64,000 nt of DNA from an uncultured Erythrobacter sp. (GCA_947501005.1 CANMTU010000001.1:2504501-2568500), one strand, 5' to 3'; positions 43,386-52,299 are shown, numbered from the stretch's first letter. Program-made: numbers and translations. Notes: generated by a model from the letters alone, not told the origin.

Positions 43386-43658
43386 TCAGCGCCGGACCGG
43401 GCCGGTGTAGCCGTCGATCCGCTTGGCGGGATGGACGATGCCCCGGCCGGGATCGCTGGTCGAACGACGCAGGCCCTGCTCGGCCCATGCATCGAGATCC
43501 TCGCGCCGGTAGACGATGCGCCCGCCCAGCTTGTGATAGATCGGGCCGGTGCCATAGCACCTGTGCTTCTCGAGCGTGCGGGGCGATAGCCCCAGATGTA
43601 CCGCGGCATCGGGTGTGCGCAGAAACCGGGGACGGACGGGGTCGGGAACAGTTGGCAT
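43386..43658 (-). CDS. AlpA-like helix-turn-helix protein
   Basis: A 90-residue DNA-binding protein. The ATG at 43658 follows GGAG. The excisionase/AlpA-type winged helix covers residues 10-62 (RFLRTPDAAVHLGLSPRTLE, then GTGPIYHKLGGRIVYRREDL). The C-terminal 28 residues are probably flexible. These proteins often regulate excision or repA in ICEs. It is immediately upstream of repA with six bases between, so likely acts on that operon. A role as a recombination directionality factor is possible but no integrase is visible in the window. Confidence 0.88.
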   Translation of the reverse strand: MPTVPDPVRPRFLRTPDAAVHLGLSPRTLEKHRCYGTGPIYHKLGGRIVYRREDLDAWAEQGLRRSTSDPGRGIVHPAKRIDGYTGPVRR

Positions 43659-44146
43659 TGGACATTCTCCGCAAGGCGTGGGCGGCCGCGGCAAGCTGCC
43701 GCCGATTGCAGAGGGGGATGGCGCATGCGGGGGTCGGGGGAGGAGCGACAGATTCGCGGGTTTGTATTTGTCGCCCCCTCCGCGCGGCACTTCGGACACA
43801 TCCGATCGCCGGCAGAGAAGGATTACCGCCGCGCGGGCCAGACAAGGACTGCACCTGTGAACAAGCCGTCGGCCAAGGTCCGCGTGCGAAGCAAGGGAGC
43901 GGGGCCTGTCGCTTCCGCGGCTTCGCGCCGGTCCGACCCGGCGGCGGTTCGCAAGTGCATGCGGGGCCCCGGGACCGATAAACGCCGCACCCTCAGGAGC
44001 GCATCGCCAGATGCGCGGGACAGAGTGCGTCCGAAGCCCCGCTCGAATTGCGCGGGAGCCGGTTGGATCGTCCGACCTCACTGCGGATCCGACGGGGGTC
44101 ATGGTGCGTCCGGGCAGGCTGAAGACTCGGGGCGAACACGAAGAAA
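43659..44146. other. intergenic region upstream of the HTH-repA unit
   Basis: About 490 bases with open frames on both strands, none with recognisable features, a good ribosome site or a match to a family. It must contain the promoter of the HTH-repA unit. No clear -35/-10 pair, RNA gene or long inverted repeat is apparent. The downstream limit is the terminator-like hairpin at 44147-44177. Confidence 0.45.
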
Positions 44147-44177
44147 GGAGCGGGAACCGCTAGCCGGTTCCCGCTCC
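44147..44177 (-). terminator. hairpin after the 73-residue hypothetical gene
   Basis: Perfect 12-base arms GGAGCGGGAACC and GGTTCCCGCTCC with a seven-base loop lie nine bases beyond the stop of the minus-strand gene at 44186. On that strand the hairpin is followed by TTTCTT, a short U-rich run. It fits an intrinsic terminator, though the T-tract is weak. Confidence 0.65.
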
Positions 44178-44185
44178 GCCGAGAG

Positions 44186-44407
44186 TCAGTAATCCTCGAG
44201 CATGCCTCCATGAACGGTGTGAACCACGCGCGACGCCAGATGCGCGGGCAGCGCATTGTAGTCGCCTTCGTCGAGCGCGAAGTATCCCAGCTCCACATCC
44301 TCGACGACATGCTGGTCGAAGAAGCTGTGAAGCGCCCTTTTCTCGGCGGTTTCCAGAGCCTCGAAATAGTTGCGAGACGGCAGCGGGCAATGCGTTGAAC
44401 AAGCCAT
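44186..44407 (-). CDS. hypothetical protein, ICE-associated
   Basis: A 73-residue acidic protein. The ATG at 44407 has a perfect AGGAGG site seven bases upstream. The sequence (MACSTHCPLPSRNYFEALET, then LDEGDYNALPAHLASRVVH) contains two Cys near the start and no known domain. I recognise it only as a type of small protein found beside repA and ssb on sphingomonad elements. A hairpin terminator follows directly. The strong ribosome site and terminator suggest it is well expressed. Function unknown. Confidence 0.72.
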   Translation of the reverse strand: MACSTHCPLPSRNYFEALETAEKRALHSFFDQHVVEDVELGYFALDEGDYNALPAHLASRVVHTVHGGMLEDY

Positions 44408-44835
44408 GATATTCCTCCTGAAACTGTCGTGAGACGACAGGAGGTCGGCCGATGGTCCGGGGCCTTTCGGGTCACAGGATCGCTCCGCAGGAGCGACCGT
44501 GCGAGCGGCGGTGGGGGCAACGATTTTGTACGCGGCCGGATACGATCCGGCAGCGGGCAAAATGGTGGGGCCCCGCACGTCCTTGAGGCGGAAGGAACCG
44601 GGCCATCATGCTGGAATAGCCGTGAGCCAGGACCTCACACCCACCTCGCGTCAGGAACCAACGCGCCGCGTATCGGGAAGCTAAGGAGCGCCAACGGACC
44701 AGAACAGATGTGTTCTGCTCGCTACCTGAACTGGGAACAGGGCTTCCGGTGTCGTTGCTCAACGAGGGTCTGCCGAGCTGCGGGACCGTCCATTCATCCG
44801 GCTGCAAAATTTCGAACCTGATGGATCACGAAAAA
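44408..44835. other. intergenic region between the hypothetical gene and ssb
   Basis: About 430 bases without a supported gene. It contains a small hairpin CGCTCC-GCA-GGAGCG at 44481-44495 without T-tract. The promoter of the hypothetical gene should be here. The frames that cross it have no recognisable features. Confidence 0.45.
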
Positions 44836-44865
44836 AGAGGCCCTGCCGCTAAAGGCAGGGCCTCT
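44836..44865 (-). terminator. intrinsic terminator of ssb
   Basis: A perfect 12-base stem (AGAGGCCCTGCC with GGCAGGGCCTCT) and a six-base loop stand 20 bases after the ssb stop. On the minus strand the hairpin is followed by five or more T (A-run at 44831-44836). It is a textbook rho-independent terminator. Confidence 0.9.
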
Positions 44866-44885
44866 GAGAGGGGACGTCCGGTCGG

Positions 44886-45272
44886 TCAGTCGATCGGAGG
44901 AGCGTCCTGGTTGTCGCCGCCAGCGGCGCGGGAGAGGAAGTCGACCTTGTCGGCGAGAACCTCGCAGCCGTACCGCTTGATGCCGTCCTGGTCTTCCCAC
45001 TGGGTGTAGTGCAGGCGGCCCTGGACCGAAACCAGCTGACCCTTGGAGCAATACTGGCCGACGGTCTTGGCGAGACCGTTGAAGCAGGTCACGCGGTGGA
45101 ATTCGCTGTCCTTGGCGGTGTATCCGCTTTCGTCCTTGTAGGTCTTGCCGTCCTTGTCACGCGCGGGGCGGTCGGTGACCACGGTGATGCCTGTAACGCT
45201 GGTGCCGCCCTGGGTTTCGCGGGACTCCGGATCGCGGGCGATGCGGCCGGTGAGGATTACGAGATTGGTCAT
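44886..45272 (-). CDS. ssb: single-stranded DNA-binding protein
   Basis: A 128-residue SSB with one OB fold. It starts MTNLVILTGRIARDPESRET and has EFHRVTCFNGLAKTVGQYCS, KGQLVSVQGRLHYTQWEDQD and YGCEVLADKVDFLS. The C-terminal tail ends QDAPPID, an acidic tip that differs from the usual DDDIPF but keeps the acidic-hydrophobic character. Plasmid- and ICE-borne SSBs coat the transferred strand in the recipient. A strong terminator follows. The ATG at 45272 sits behind AGGAG. Confidence 0.94.
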   Translation of the reverse strand: MTNLVILTGRIARDPESRETQGGTSVTGITVVTDRPARDKDGKTYKDESGYTAKDSEFHRVTCFNGLAKTVGQYCSKGQLVSVQGRLHYTQWEDQDGIKRYGCEVLADKVDFLSRAAGGDNQDAPPID

Positions 45273-45551
45273 GGTATTTCTCCTTCAGCTCTCAAACCGG
45301 AAACCACTTCCGGCTTGCGAACGTCGATGAGAAACAGGTCATGGGAGGGCTGCACCGCAGGCCCGCAAACTCCCGTTTGGGGGCCGAAGGGAAACCTGTT
45401 CGTGACGGGTGGTGCGGGCAGGCAGCGCAGCTGCCAACACGGCCGGAAAGGAACGGGTTGCTGCCCTCAGCTGACCTGGTTCAGGACTGTTCGCGAAAAA
45501 AGCCGGATGGGTATCTGGCGTGGGTCTGAAGATGCCAGGACCTTGCTGCAA

Positions 45552-45821
45552 TCAACCTACCCCATCGCCTTCCGATGCCGCCAGGAGATCCATGAAATTG
45601 CGGGCTGAATCTCGATCATCTGCCTTGTCGAACACGGCCTCGAGGTCGGGGGCAGACCCGAGCAGGTAGAGCATGGCCCACAAGGCAAAGCGCTTGCCCC
45701 GGTCCTGCTCGAGACCGAGATCGACCTGGCACCGTTCGATCCCCGATGCCAATGTCTCTGCGCCTACCATTCCGAGATCGGCAGTGCGGAAATAGCGGAC
45801 AAGGAGCGTATCGAGATCCAT
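45552..45821 (-). CDS. hypothetical protein, ICE-associated
   Basis: An 89-residue protein without a known domain. The sequence is helical (TLLVRYFRTADLGMVGAETL, then KRFALWAMLYLLGSAPDLEA) and ends with an acidic tail. It begins with MDLDT. I know similar small proteins from sphingomonad mobile elements, always near ssb, but cannot name a family. It lies between ssb (280 bases downstream, no recognised features between) and another small protein. No promoter is obvious. Function unknown. Confidence 0.65.
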   Translation of the reverse strand: MDLDTLLVRYFRTADLGMVGAETLASGIERCQVDLGLEQDRGKRFALWAMLYLLGSAPDLEAVFDKADDRDSARNFMDLLAASEGDGVG

Positions 45822-45881
45822 CGCAGTCTCTTCAGGTCAGCGATCCAGCCGCAGGCAGGAGAGCCAGGGTTCGAGGGCCGG

Positions 45882-46235
45882 TCAATCGGCTGAAGGTTCC
45901 TCGCGAAACCGTCGAGCGCGCTCGACAAAGTGCTCCATTTGTGTGGCAGCGTGCAAGGTTAGCGGATGCTGCGTCGCGTCGGCGCGTGGGGAGATGAACT
46001 CGGCCAGTTGTTCGATCGCAGTGAGCTGATGATCGCTTGCCGTGGACAATAAGCCTAGCACCATGTTTTCGAGCGCGATCACCCTTATGCGTAGCTGGAT
46101 GATTTCGGCATCAGTGAGCGGAGGAATGTCCCATTTCTCGCAATCGGCCGCGAGGGCTTCCTGGGGCCCGCAAGGGAGCGCACCGCCTTCGTCTTCCCAG
46201 CGCGACAGCGCACCGCCCTTTCTTTTTTCGGTCAT
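45882..46235 (-). CDS. hypothetical protein, ICE-associated
   Basis: A 117-residue protein. The ATG at 46235 (MTEKRKGGALSRWEDEGGAL) is preferred over upstream codons because a GGAA element lies just before and the upstream 28 residues lack character. The middle is helical (AEIIQLRIRVIALENMVLGL) and the end reads HFVERARRFREEPSAD. No domain is recognised. It is the last leftward gene before the copper block, and a long inverted repeat lies about 110 bases upstream. Function unknown. Confidence 0.65.
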   Translation of the reverse strand: MTEKRKGGALSRWEDEGGALPCGPQEALAADCEKWDIPPLTDAEIIQLRIRVIALENMVLGLLSTASDHQLTAIEQLAEFISPRADATQHPLTLHAATQMEHFVERARRFREEPSAD

Positions 46236-46342
46236 TGGCAGTTCCTTTCCATGTCCCACCAGGCGATTGGCAGCGCAATGCTTGCATAGCACGAAGCTAT
46301 GCCTGAACGTGTATGACACGACGACAACGAAGGCGAAGAGAC

Positions 46343-46381
46343 GGAACCCCGCGCGTTGGGTTGGTCTTCACGCGGGGTTCC
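46343..46381. repeat. 11-bp inverted repeat between the ICE genes and the metal block
   Basis: Perfect arms GGAACCCCGCG and CGCGGGGTTCC are separated by a 17-base loop. It stands between two leftward genes (46235 and 46523). No T-tract follows, so it is not a clear terminator. It could be an operator, a processed leader structure or the scar of a recombination event. Confidence 0.5.
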
Positions 46382-46522
46382 AGAACGGCCCCATGGGCAC
46401 CTGCGACCCGCAGGGGTTCCGGGGGGGAGGTGGGGCCGTCCTTTTCTGATATCCGGATTTTCGTCGCGATTGCTTGCAGACGATATCTCCTGACTATCCT
46501 GACTGATGGGCCATGCGCCGGA

Positions 46523-46930
46523 TTACATGCCTTCCATATCGTGATCGGTCATAGAGGACATGTCATGGCTGGCATGGGGATCGGCGGGCGGGGTCGCCTC
46601 GCTCTCGGGTTGCGCGCGCGGTGCCGGCGCGGCGGATGTGGCAGTTACACGTGGTGCCGGTGAGGCGGCTCGCCGTGACGCGGGCGCGGCTGCATCGCCT
46701 GTCGAAAGAGCGTCCTGCCGCGCAGCCACTGACTCACTTTCGGAGGGAGAGGTTGCCGGGTCTGCAAGACCACCCTCGGGTGCCGTGCCGGGCATCACCG
46801 TCGCTTCGCCCATCGGCGACACCTCTGAGGTCGGTGTGCTCTCCTGCGCTTCGTTGCAAGCAGCAAGAGCGGACGCTAGTGGGACGATCGCGAGAACCCC
46901 GAACGCCGCTTTTAATCTGGAAGTACGCAT
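46523..46930 (-). CDS. lipoprotein with Met/His-rich metal-binding tail
   Basis: A 135-residue predicted lipoprotein. The ATG at 46930 (MRTSRLKAAFGVLAIVPL) leads to a lipobox ending ASALAAC. The mature part is low-complexity Ser/Ala/Pro-rich. The C-terminus, HASHDMSSMTDHDMEGM, alternates His and Met like the copper-binding tails of periplasmic copper proteins. It is the last gene of a leftward set that starts with CopA, so a periplasmic copper-buffering role is plausible. The mature middle is probably disordered. The family is not named. Confidence 0.78.
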   Translation of the reverse strand: MRTSRLKAAFGVLAIVPLASALAACNEAQESTPTSEVSPMGEATVMPGTAPEGGLADPATSPSESESVAARQDALSTGDAAAPASRRAASPAPRVTATSAAPAPRAQPESEATPPADPHASHDMSSMTDHDMEGM

Positions 46931-46944
46931 GCTCTTCAACTCCT

Positions 46945-47616
46945 TCAGAGCCAGGAAATTCCAAGATGGTTTGGCCCATGCGCGAGCTCGCCGCCAAGGA
47001 AGCCCTGCACCAGAATAAGTGCCGCCATCGAGAAGATAGCCGTACGCAGCCATGCGCGGCTCTGGCTCGGCCTGCTCGCGAGGTATGCCATCGCACTACC
47101 GAGAACCGCGATCAGCATACCGTTCCATCGATGCACCTGCATGACGGTATCGCCGCCGAACCACAGCCCGGTGTGGATCCATCCGAACAGTGCGGCTATC
47201 ACCGCACCGGCCGCTCCGCCGTAGACGAGTACGCGCACCGCACTTTCCAGGCCCGCTCCTTTCCGGCGCATCACGAACAATTCGGTGGCCGCAGCCATGA
47301 GAAACAAGGCGACCGGAAAGTGGATGGTAGCTGGGTGCATCTTCTTCAGGACGGCAATGACGCCGGTTTCGCCTTCACCTGAATGGCCACCGACTTCGTC
47401 ATGACCCCCACTCGCTTCATCGTGCGCGCCGGAGGGTTCGCCAGCAACTGCGGTCTCACCCATCTGCGCCATGTCCGCCTGGTCGTGCGCATCGCCATTG
47501 GTGGCAGCAGGCGCGGCGCTCGTCTCTTCGCCGTGCTTTTCGTCGCCATGAGCCTGAACGGGTCCGACGAAGAGCAGGCTGGCGGCGAGCAGCGCCAAAA
47601 ATGAGGGGGCTTTCAT
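46945..47616 (-). CDS. DUF2231 membrane protein
   Basis: A 223-residue inner-membrane protein. The ATG at 47616 opens a signal peptide (SFLALLAASLLFVGPVQAHG). A His/Asp/Glu-rich stretch (HGDEKHGEETS, later HDEASGGHDEVGGHSGEGE) may bind metal. The DUF2231 part has four helices, starting MHPATIHFPVALFLMAAATE, then FGWIHTGLWFGG, and ending HGPNHLGISWL. It stands 14 bases before the lipoprotein gene. The copper setting and His-rich stretch suggest a metal role, but none is proven. Confidence 0.85.
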   Translation of the reverse strand: MKAPSFLALLAASLLFVGPVQAHGDEKHGEETSAAPAATNGDAHDQADMAQMGETAVAGEPSGAHDEASGGHDEVGGHSGEGETGVIAVLKKMHPATIHFPVALFLMAAATELFVMRRKGAGLESAVRVLVYGGAAGAVIAALFGWIHTGLWFGGDTVMQVHRWNGMLIAVLGSAMAYLASRPSQSRAWLRTAIFSMAALILVQGFLGGELAHGPNHLGISWL

Positions 47617-47844
47617 GTCTCGTATGTCTCCCGGCCCGGCAATTGTAGTAAGACCTATGTGCCTGATACGCGCGGCAGCTTCCCGCCCCTCATATTTATT
47701 TGGCAATATGTTGTCCGAGCTGATCGTCCGCCAGATCACGCATATCGGACCTCATCGCGAGAACTGGCAAACGCCGGAAAGGAGTCTTCACGGCTTGCGT
47801 GGCGGAGCGAGATGAATTCTGCCTATACTCGCAGGATGTGAGGT

Positions 47845-48576
47845 TCAGGCGGCTTTTCGCCGCTTTGCGCGGCGGCGGATCCGGGGCATCCGGTTGGCGA
47901 GCAACACAAAGCCCGAGAGGGCGATGATTGTACCACCGATGCCGAACAAGAGTAGCCACCAGCTGTTGATACGGTCGCGCTCGGTCCAGTCCATGATGTG
48001 AAGGCCCCAGATGAAATCGAACAGGCGCCAGGTATCGCTGCGCGCCGCCCCGAGGGTACCGCTGGCAGCATCGATGTAGATGCGCGTCGAAGCCTCGTCA
48101 CCATAAGTGATCTGCCAGGCCGGAAAGGGTCCGCGGAACTCGGTCCCGACCGGCTCATCGATAATCCGCGCGGCCGCGATCGTCGTTCGTGGTCCGGTCC
48201 AGGCGCGCAGGGCAATGGATTTGGCCGCTTCAGCCGAAATAGGAGAGAGTTTTTGTCCCGACGAGGGATCGTGAAGGCTAACAGTCCCGTCGACCTTTCG
48301 GACTTCGGTGACCGCCTTGCCGTCGAGCGAACGCGTAGTCACCGAAGCAAGGGAACCCCTGTTTTCGACCCAGGCCGGGAGCGATGCGTCGATGGGCAGC
48401 GCTTGCGAGGTACGCGAAACGACGTGTTCGGAGCGAACCTCTTCCAGGTCGAGAAACGACATGAGGGCACCGGTGCCCATCCACAAGAGAACCTGGAGAC
48501 CGACGAAAATCGCCAGCCACTTATGGATCTTGCTGCCCAGCACATGCAGGCGCAGCTTCAGTGAAGGCGTTGCCAA
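47845..48576 (-). CDS. PepSY-domain membrane protein
   Basis: A 243-residue membrane protein of the PepSY-associated TM family. It has two membrane segments: residues 19-40 (LAIFVGLQVLLWMGTGALM) and residues 206-228 (WLLLFGIGGTIIALSGFVLL). The periplasmic part includes WQITYGDEASTRIYIDAASG, a PepSY-like strand set, and FDFIWGLHIMDW. The start is a TTG at 48576, with GAGG about eight bases upstream; no ATG is in frame nearby. PepSY proteins of this kind accompany metal reductases and copper genes. It is in the leftward metal block. Exact role unknown. Confidence 0.82.
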   Translation of the reverse strand: MATPSLKLRLHVLGSKIHKWLAIFVGLQVLLWMGTGALMSFLDLEEVRSEHVVSRTSQALPIDASLPAWVENRGSLASVTTRSLDGKAVTEVRKVDGTVSLHDPSSGQKLSPISAEAAKSIALRAWTGPRTTIAAARIIDEPVGTEFRGPFPAWQITYGDEASTRIYIDAASGTLGAARSDTWRLFDFIWGLHIMDWTERDRINSWWLLLFGIGGTIIALSGFVLLANRMPRIRRRAKRRKAA

Positions 48577-48603
48577 TCGGTGCTACCTCTTCGTCACTTG
48601 CCT

Positions 48604-49122
48604 TCAGTTGCGGGGCGCGCGCGCCGAGGAATGGTACTGAACGATCTTCCAGCCATCGGCATCGTGAGCGAGGACCGATGTTGCCACGCCGTCGCGCTCG
48701 ACCACCCGGCCATCGGCGAGTTCGATGCGGTAACCGTAAGTCTCGTAGGCATAGGCCATGTGTCCCATCCGCGTGACGGTCAGGGTAGGATCGGAGAACG
48801 TAAAGCTCACGATCGCGTCGAGCTCGGGCCCGAGGTGGTGCTCCATGTAATTGGCAAAACTGCCTTCGGCCTTACCATTCTCGAAAATCGCCGATTCCTC
48901 GGCAAAGAGCGCGCCCATCGCTTGCGCATCGCGCGCTTCAAGAGCGGTGCGATAGGCCTTGATGGCGTTCTCCGCGCCCGCCACGTCATCGGCGGAGGCT
49001 GCTATGTCCTGCATTTGATGGCCTGCATGGGATGAATGATCCATTTGTTGGGCCCATGCGGGCGCAGGTATCAACGCAAGGGCGAGCGCGGTCGACGCAA
49101 TACGTGTAAAAGTCTTGGTCAT
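48604..49122 (-). CDS. periplasmic NTF2-like (SnoaL/DUF4440-type) protein
   Basis: A 172-residue exported protein. The signal peptide is TRIASTALALALIPAPAWAQ, followed by a His/Met-rich stretch (MDHSSHAGHQM). The domain reads IKAYRTALEARDAQAMGALF, then ENGKAEGSFANYMEHHL, and ends with DGWKIVQYHSS, the usual finish of the NTF2-like DUF4440/SnoaL fold. These often accompany copper genes in sphingomonads. It begins 25 bases after the copB stop. The binding pocket content cannot be predicted. A copper-related role is inferred from context and the His/Met leader. Confidence 0.83.
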   Translation of the reverse strand: MTKTFTRIASTALALALIPAPAWAQQMDHSSHAGHQMQDIAASADDVAGAENAIKAYRTALEARDAQAMGALFAEESAIFENGKAEGSFANYMEHHLGPELDAIVSFTFSDPTLTVTRMGHMAYAYETYGYRIELADGRVVERDGVATSVLAHDADGWKIVQYHSSARAPRN

Positions 49123-49147
49123 TTTGTTGTAATCCTTTTCTCAAAAG

Positions 49148-50494
49148 TCAGAACCAGAACCGCACACCGACGACATAGTTGGTGACGCTCGGATCCTCTC
49201 CGGCGGCACGCGCGTAATCGGCGCTGTCGCCGATGCGCCATTCCTGCGAAACGCCGACATAGGGCGCGAATTCGCGTGCGAACTCGTAGCGAAGACGCAG
49301 ACCTGCCTCGATCCGGTCGAGGCCGGCGCCGATACCCAGTTCGGGAATGTCCTGTGCCGAAAGCGCGATTTCGGCACGCGGCTGAAGGATCAACCGCTGG
49401 GTGATACGTTGGTCAAGTTCGCCTTCGATCCGCGCCGTCACATCCCCCTTGGTGGAGACAAAGGCTGCGGCATCGACCTCGAAACGGTACGGCATGAGGC
49501 CCTGAATACCGATGACCGCGTGAGTGCGTTCGGGGCCGGTCAAATCCTGGCGAACACCCGCTTGAAAATCGAAGAAGGGCGCGATGGCGCGGCTCCAGAG
49601 AGCCTGGACCTCCGCGCCCTCGACGGGCTCCCCGAAGCTGCCTTCACCCTCGGACTTGAACCAGAATTTGTCGATATCGCCGCCATAATAGCCCTGGATG
49701 TCCCACAGATATCCATCCGCACCCTCGCGGGCGCGGTATTCAAGCCGGTCGCCCTGGAACCAGAAACGCATACCGCCGTCGGTCTCGCGGATGAGTTCGC
49801 GACGCGCTTCGTTCATGGCCTCCTCGCCCCAGATTGCGACCGCCGCTCGGGCGGCACCACTTCCAGCCTCGGGAGGAGGCGGCAGCAGCGGAATATGATC
49901 GTCCGAGCCCATCTGCATCGCCGAATGATCCATGCCCTGCATGTCCTGCGAACCAGTCTGCCCATGGTTCATCTGGCTGTGATTGATTTGTCCAGGGCCC
50001 ATCGGCGGGTTGCCGGCTTCTGCCTGCCCCATCTCCCCGTGGTTCATCTGCGAATGTTCGATCGCGCCCTCGGCAGGCTTGTCTTGCTGCACCGAGCCAT
50101 GATCCATTCCGCCGCGGCCTTCGAGCGACGACTCCTGGCCGGCAGCCTCCATCGGCATCGTCATGCCCCCATGAGCATCACCCTCGGTCATCGAACCATG
50201 ATTCATGGTCGCCTGATCCATCTCGGAGTGATCCATGGTGGAGTGGTCCATCGTCGAATGGTCCATGGCAGTTTCAGATTGGGCCGCTGGTTCGCATGCC
50301 CCTTCGGTTACCGGATGCCCCATCGCGCGATGGCGCTCGGCTTCCTCCTCGCACTTTGTCTTGACATCAGCCTGCGCCTCGGCACTCTGCTGCGGCTCCG
50401 CCGCCGAGTGACCGGCATGCTGTGCCGTGGCGGGAGAGGCGAGAACCGAGCCGGCTGCGACCGAGGCGAGCAGGCTGGAAATAACTATCTTCAT
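49148..50494 (-). CDS. copB: copper resistance protein B (CopB/PcoB)
   Basis: A 448-residue outer-membrane protein. A signal peptide (SLLASVAAGSVLASPATAQH) precedes a 180-residue Met/His/Gln-rich region with many repeats such as MDHSTMDHSTMDHSEMD, expected to bind copper in the periplasm. The CopB beta-barrel domain begins near residue 215 (ARAAVAIWGEEAMNEARREL) and ends with aromatic VVGVRFWF. The start overlaps the copA stop (ATGA), so the two are translationally coupled. The Met-rich region is longer than in typical CopB, which may mean extra copper-binding sites. Confidence 0.95.
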   Translation of the reverse strand: MKIVISSLLASVAAGSVLASPATAQHAGHSAAEPQQSAEAQADVKTKCEEEAERHRAMGHPVTEGACEPAAQSETAMDHSTMDHSTMDHSEMDQATMNHGSMTEGDAHGGMTMPMEAAGQESSLEGRGGMDHGSVQQDKPAEGAIEHSQMNHGEMGQAEAGNPPMGPGQINHSQMNHGQTGSQDMQGMDHSAMQMGSDDHIPLLPPPPEAGSGAARAAVAIWGEEAMNEARRELIRETDGGMRFWFQGDRLEYRAREGADGYLWDIQGYYGGDIDKFWFKSEGEGSFGEPVEGAEVQALWSRAIAPFFDFQAGVRQDLTGPERTHAVIGIQGLMPYRFEVDAAAFVSTKGDVTARIEGELDQRITQRLILQPRAEIALSAQDIPELGIGAGLDRIEAGLRLRYEFAREFAPYVGVSQEWRIGDSADYARAAGEDPSVTNYVVGVRFWF

Positions 50495-52299
50495 GCGCCT
50501 TCTCCGACCGGGTTGGCAACCGTGACGATCTGAAACATCCCGGCATGCATGTGATAGAGAAGGTGGCAGTGGAAGGCCCAGTCGCCCGGCTCGTCCGCCG
50601 TCAGGTCGAACTGCGCGCTGCCACCCGGCTGCAGGATAACCGTGTGCTTGAGCGGTTGACGGTCGGCAGGTGCGCCATTGACCAGCTCGAAGAAATGACC
50701 GTGCAGGTGAATCGGGTGCGCCATCATCGTGTCGTTGACGAGCTTCACGCGCACGCGCTCATTATAGGCGAAACGGATCGGCTCGTCGGAGACGGCGGAG
50801 AACTTCTTGCCGTCGAACGACCACATGTAGCGTTCCATGTTCCCGGTGAGATGGATTTCCATACGACGCGAAGGGGTTCGTGTTGGGGTATGCGGTGTCA
50901 GTGCACGCAGCTTGCGATAGTCAAGCGTGCGGTGGGGCACATCGGCGAGACCGATCCCGGGGTCGCCCATACGGTCGACCGGATTCATCGAGACCATGTC
51001 GAGACCGGGCCCGACCTTCACATCGGACGGCAGAAGCGAGGTGTCGCGCATCTGCATGCCCGACATGCCGGCCATACCGGCCATTTCGGTGCCGGCGGAT
51101 GGGCCATGATCCATCCCCGCCATGTCGCCGCCACTTCCGTGGTCCATGCCCGACATGCCGGCATCGCCAGACGAGCCGTGGTCCATGCCGCTCATGCCCA
51201 TGTCCGCCATGGTTAGGAGCGGCGGATCGCGCAGCGGCGGAATGGCCGCGCGCGCGCCAGGCGCGCTCGCCAGCGTGGCAATACCCATGCCCGAGCGGTC
51301 CATCGACTCAGCGACCAGCGTGTAGGCCTGTTGCGCGCCCGGCGTCACGACGACGTCATAGGTTTCGGCCACACCGATCTGGAACTCGTCGACCTCGACC
51401 GGCTCGACGTTCTGCCCGTCCGCCTGAACGATGGTCATCGGCAGGCCTGGAATGCGAATATTGAAGAATGTCATGGCCCCGGCATTGATGAAGCGCAGCC
51501 GCACGCGTTCGCCTGGACGGAAGAGGTATTCCAGATTGTCGAGCGGGCCGTGGCCATTCAGAAGGTAGGTATAAGCCGCGCTCGAAACATCGAGGATGTC
51601 GGTCGGCATCATGCGCATTTTCGCCCACATGCGCCGGTCCTCGCCCGAAAGCGGGTAATCGTCGGTCCAGGTGTTCTGGTTGTAGTTGAAGTAGCCCTCG
51701 CCCTTCTTGAGTTTGTCGAAAATGGTGTGCGGGGACATCTCGCTGAACTCGCTCAGCACCACGATATACTCGCGGTCTGCCTGAACTGGATCGGGTCCAG
51801 CTGGATCGACGACGATCGCGCCGTAATGCCCGGCCTGTTCCTGTAGGCCGCTATGCGAATGCCACCAATATGTGCCCGACTGGCGAACCGGGAATTCGGC
51901 GGTGAAGGTCTCTCCCGGTTTGACGCCCGGGAAGCTCACGCCCGGCACGCCGTCGAGCTGGAACGGCACGAGCAGTCCATGCCAGTGGATTGAGGTATCT
52001 TCCTCGAGCTGGTTATGGACATTGAGCCGGACGGTCGTGCCTTCCTGCAAACGCAACAGCGGTCCTGGGATCGTGCCGTTGACGGCGATGGCTCCGCCGC
52101 GCCTGTTGCCCGCCGCGAAAGCAGAGCGCGCAACGGTGAGATCGATATTCGGTCCGGATACCTCGTCCAGCCCTTTGCGGGCGTTACCTGCGAGGATGTC
52201 CGCACCGCGTGCCCAGGCAGGCATCGCCCCGGCAAGGCCGAGCAGACCCATTCCTCCTGCTCCGGCTCCGAGAAACTTGCGTCGATTGACGGCGATCAT
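50491..52299 (-). CDS. copA: copper resistance multicopper oxidase (CopA/PcoA)
   Basis: A 602-residue multicopper oxidase with a twin-arginine signal (NRRKFLGAGAGGMGLLG). Copper-binding motifs are present in order: IHWHGLLVPF, YWWHSHSGLQ, HPIHLHGHFFEL and HCHLLYHMHAGM, which supply the type 1, 2 and 3 sites. Between them lies a Met/Asp/His-rich stretch (MSGMDHGSSGDAG and repeats) typical of CopA. The enzyme oxidises or sequesters copper in the periplasm. It heads a leftward set with copB and a string of small metal proteins, and is just downstream of an ECF/sensor/anti-sigma trio. Confidence 0.97.
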   Translation of the reverse strand: MIAVNRRKFLGAGAGGMGLLGLAGAMPAWARGADILAGNARKGLDEVSGPNIDLTVARSAFAAGNRRGGAIAVNGTIPGPLLRLQEGTTVRLNVHNQLEEDTSIHWHGLLVPFQLDGVPGVSFPGVKPGETFTAEFPVRQSGTYWWHSHSGLQEQAGHYGAIVVDPAGPDPVQADREYIVVLSEFSEMSPHTIFDKLKKGEGYFNYNQNTWTDDYPLSGEDRRMWAKMRMMPTDILDVSSAAYTYLLNGHGPLDNLEYLFRPGERVRLRFINAGAMTFFNIRIPGLPMTIVQADGQNVEPVEVDEFQIGVAETYDVVVTPGAQQAYTLVAESMDRSGMGIATLASAPGARAAIPPLRDPPLLTMADMGMSGMDHGSSGDAGMSGMDHGSGGDMAGMDHGPSAGTEMAGMAGMSGMQMRDTSLLPSDVKVGPGLDMVSMNPVDRMGDPGIGLADVPHRTLDYRKLRALTPHTPTRTPSRRMEIHLTGNMERYMWSFDGKKFSAVSDEPIRFAYNERVRVKLVNDTMMAHPIHLHGHFFELVNGAPADRQPLKHTVILQPGGSAQFDLTADEPGDWAFHCHLLYHMHAGMFQIVTVANPVGEGA

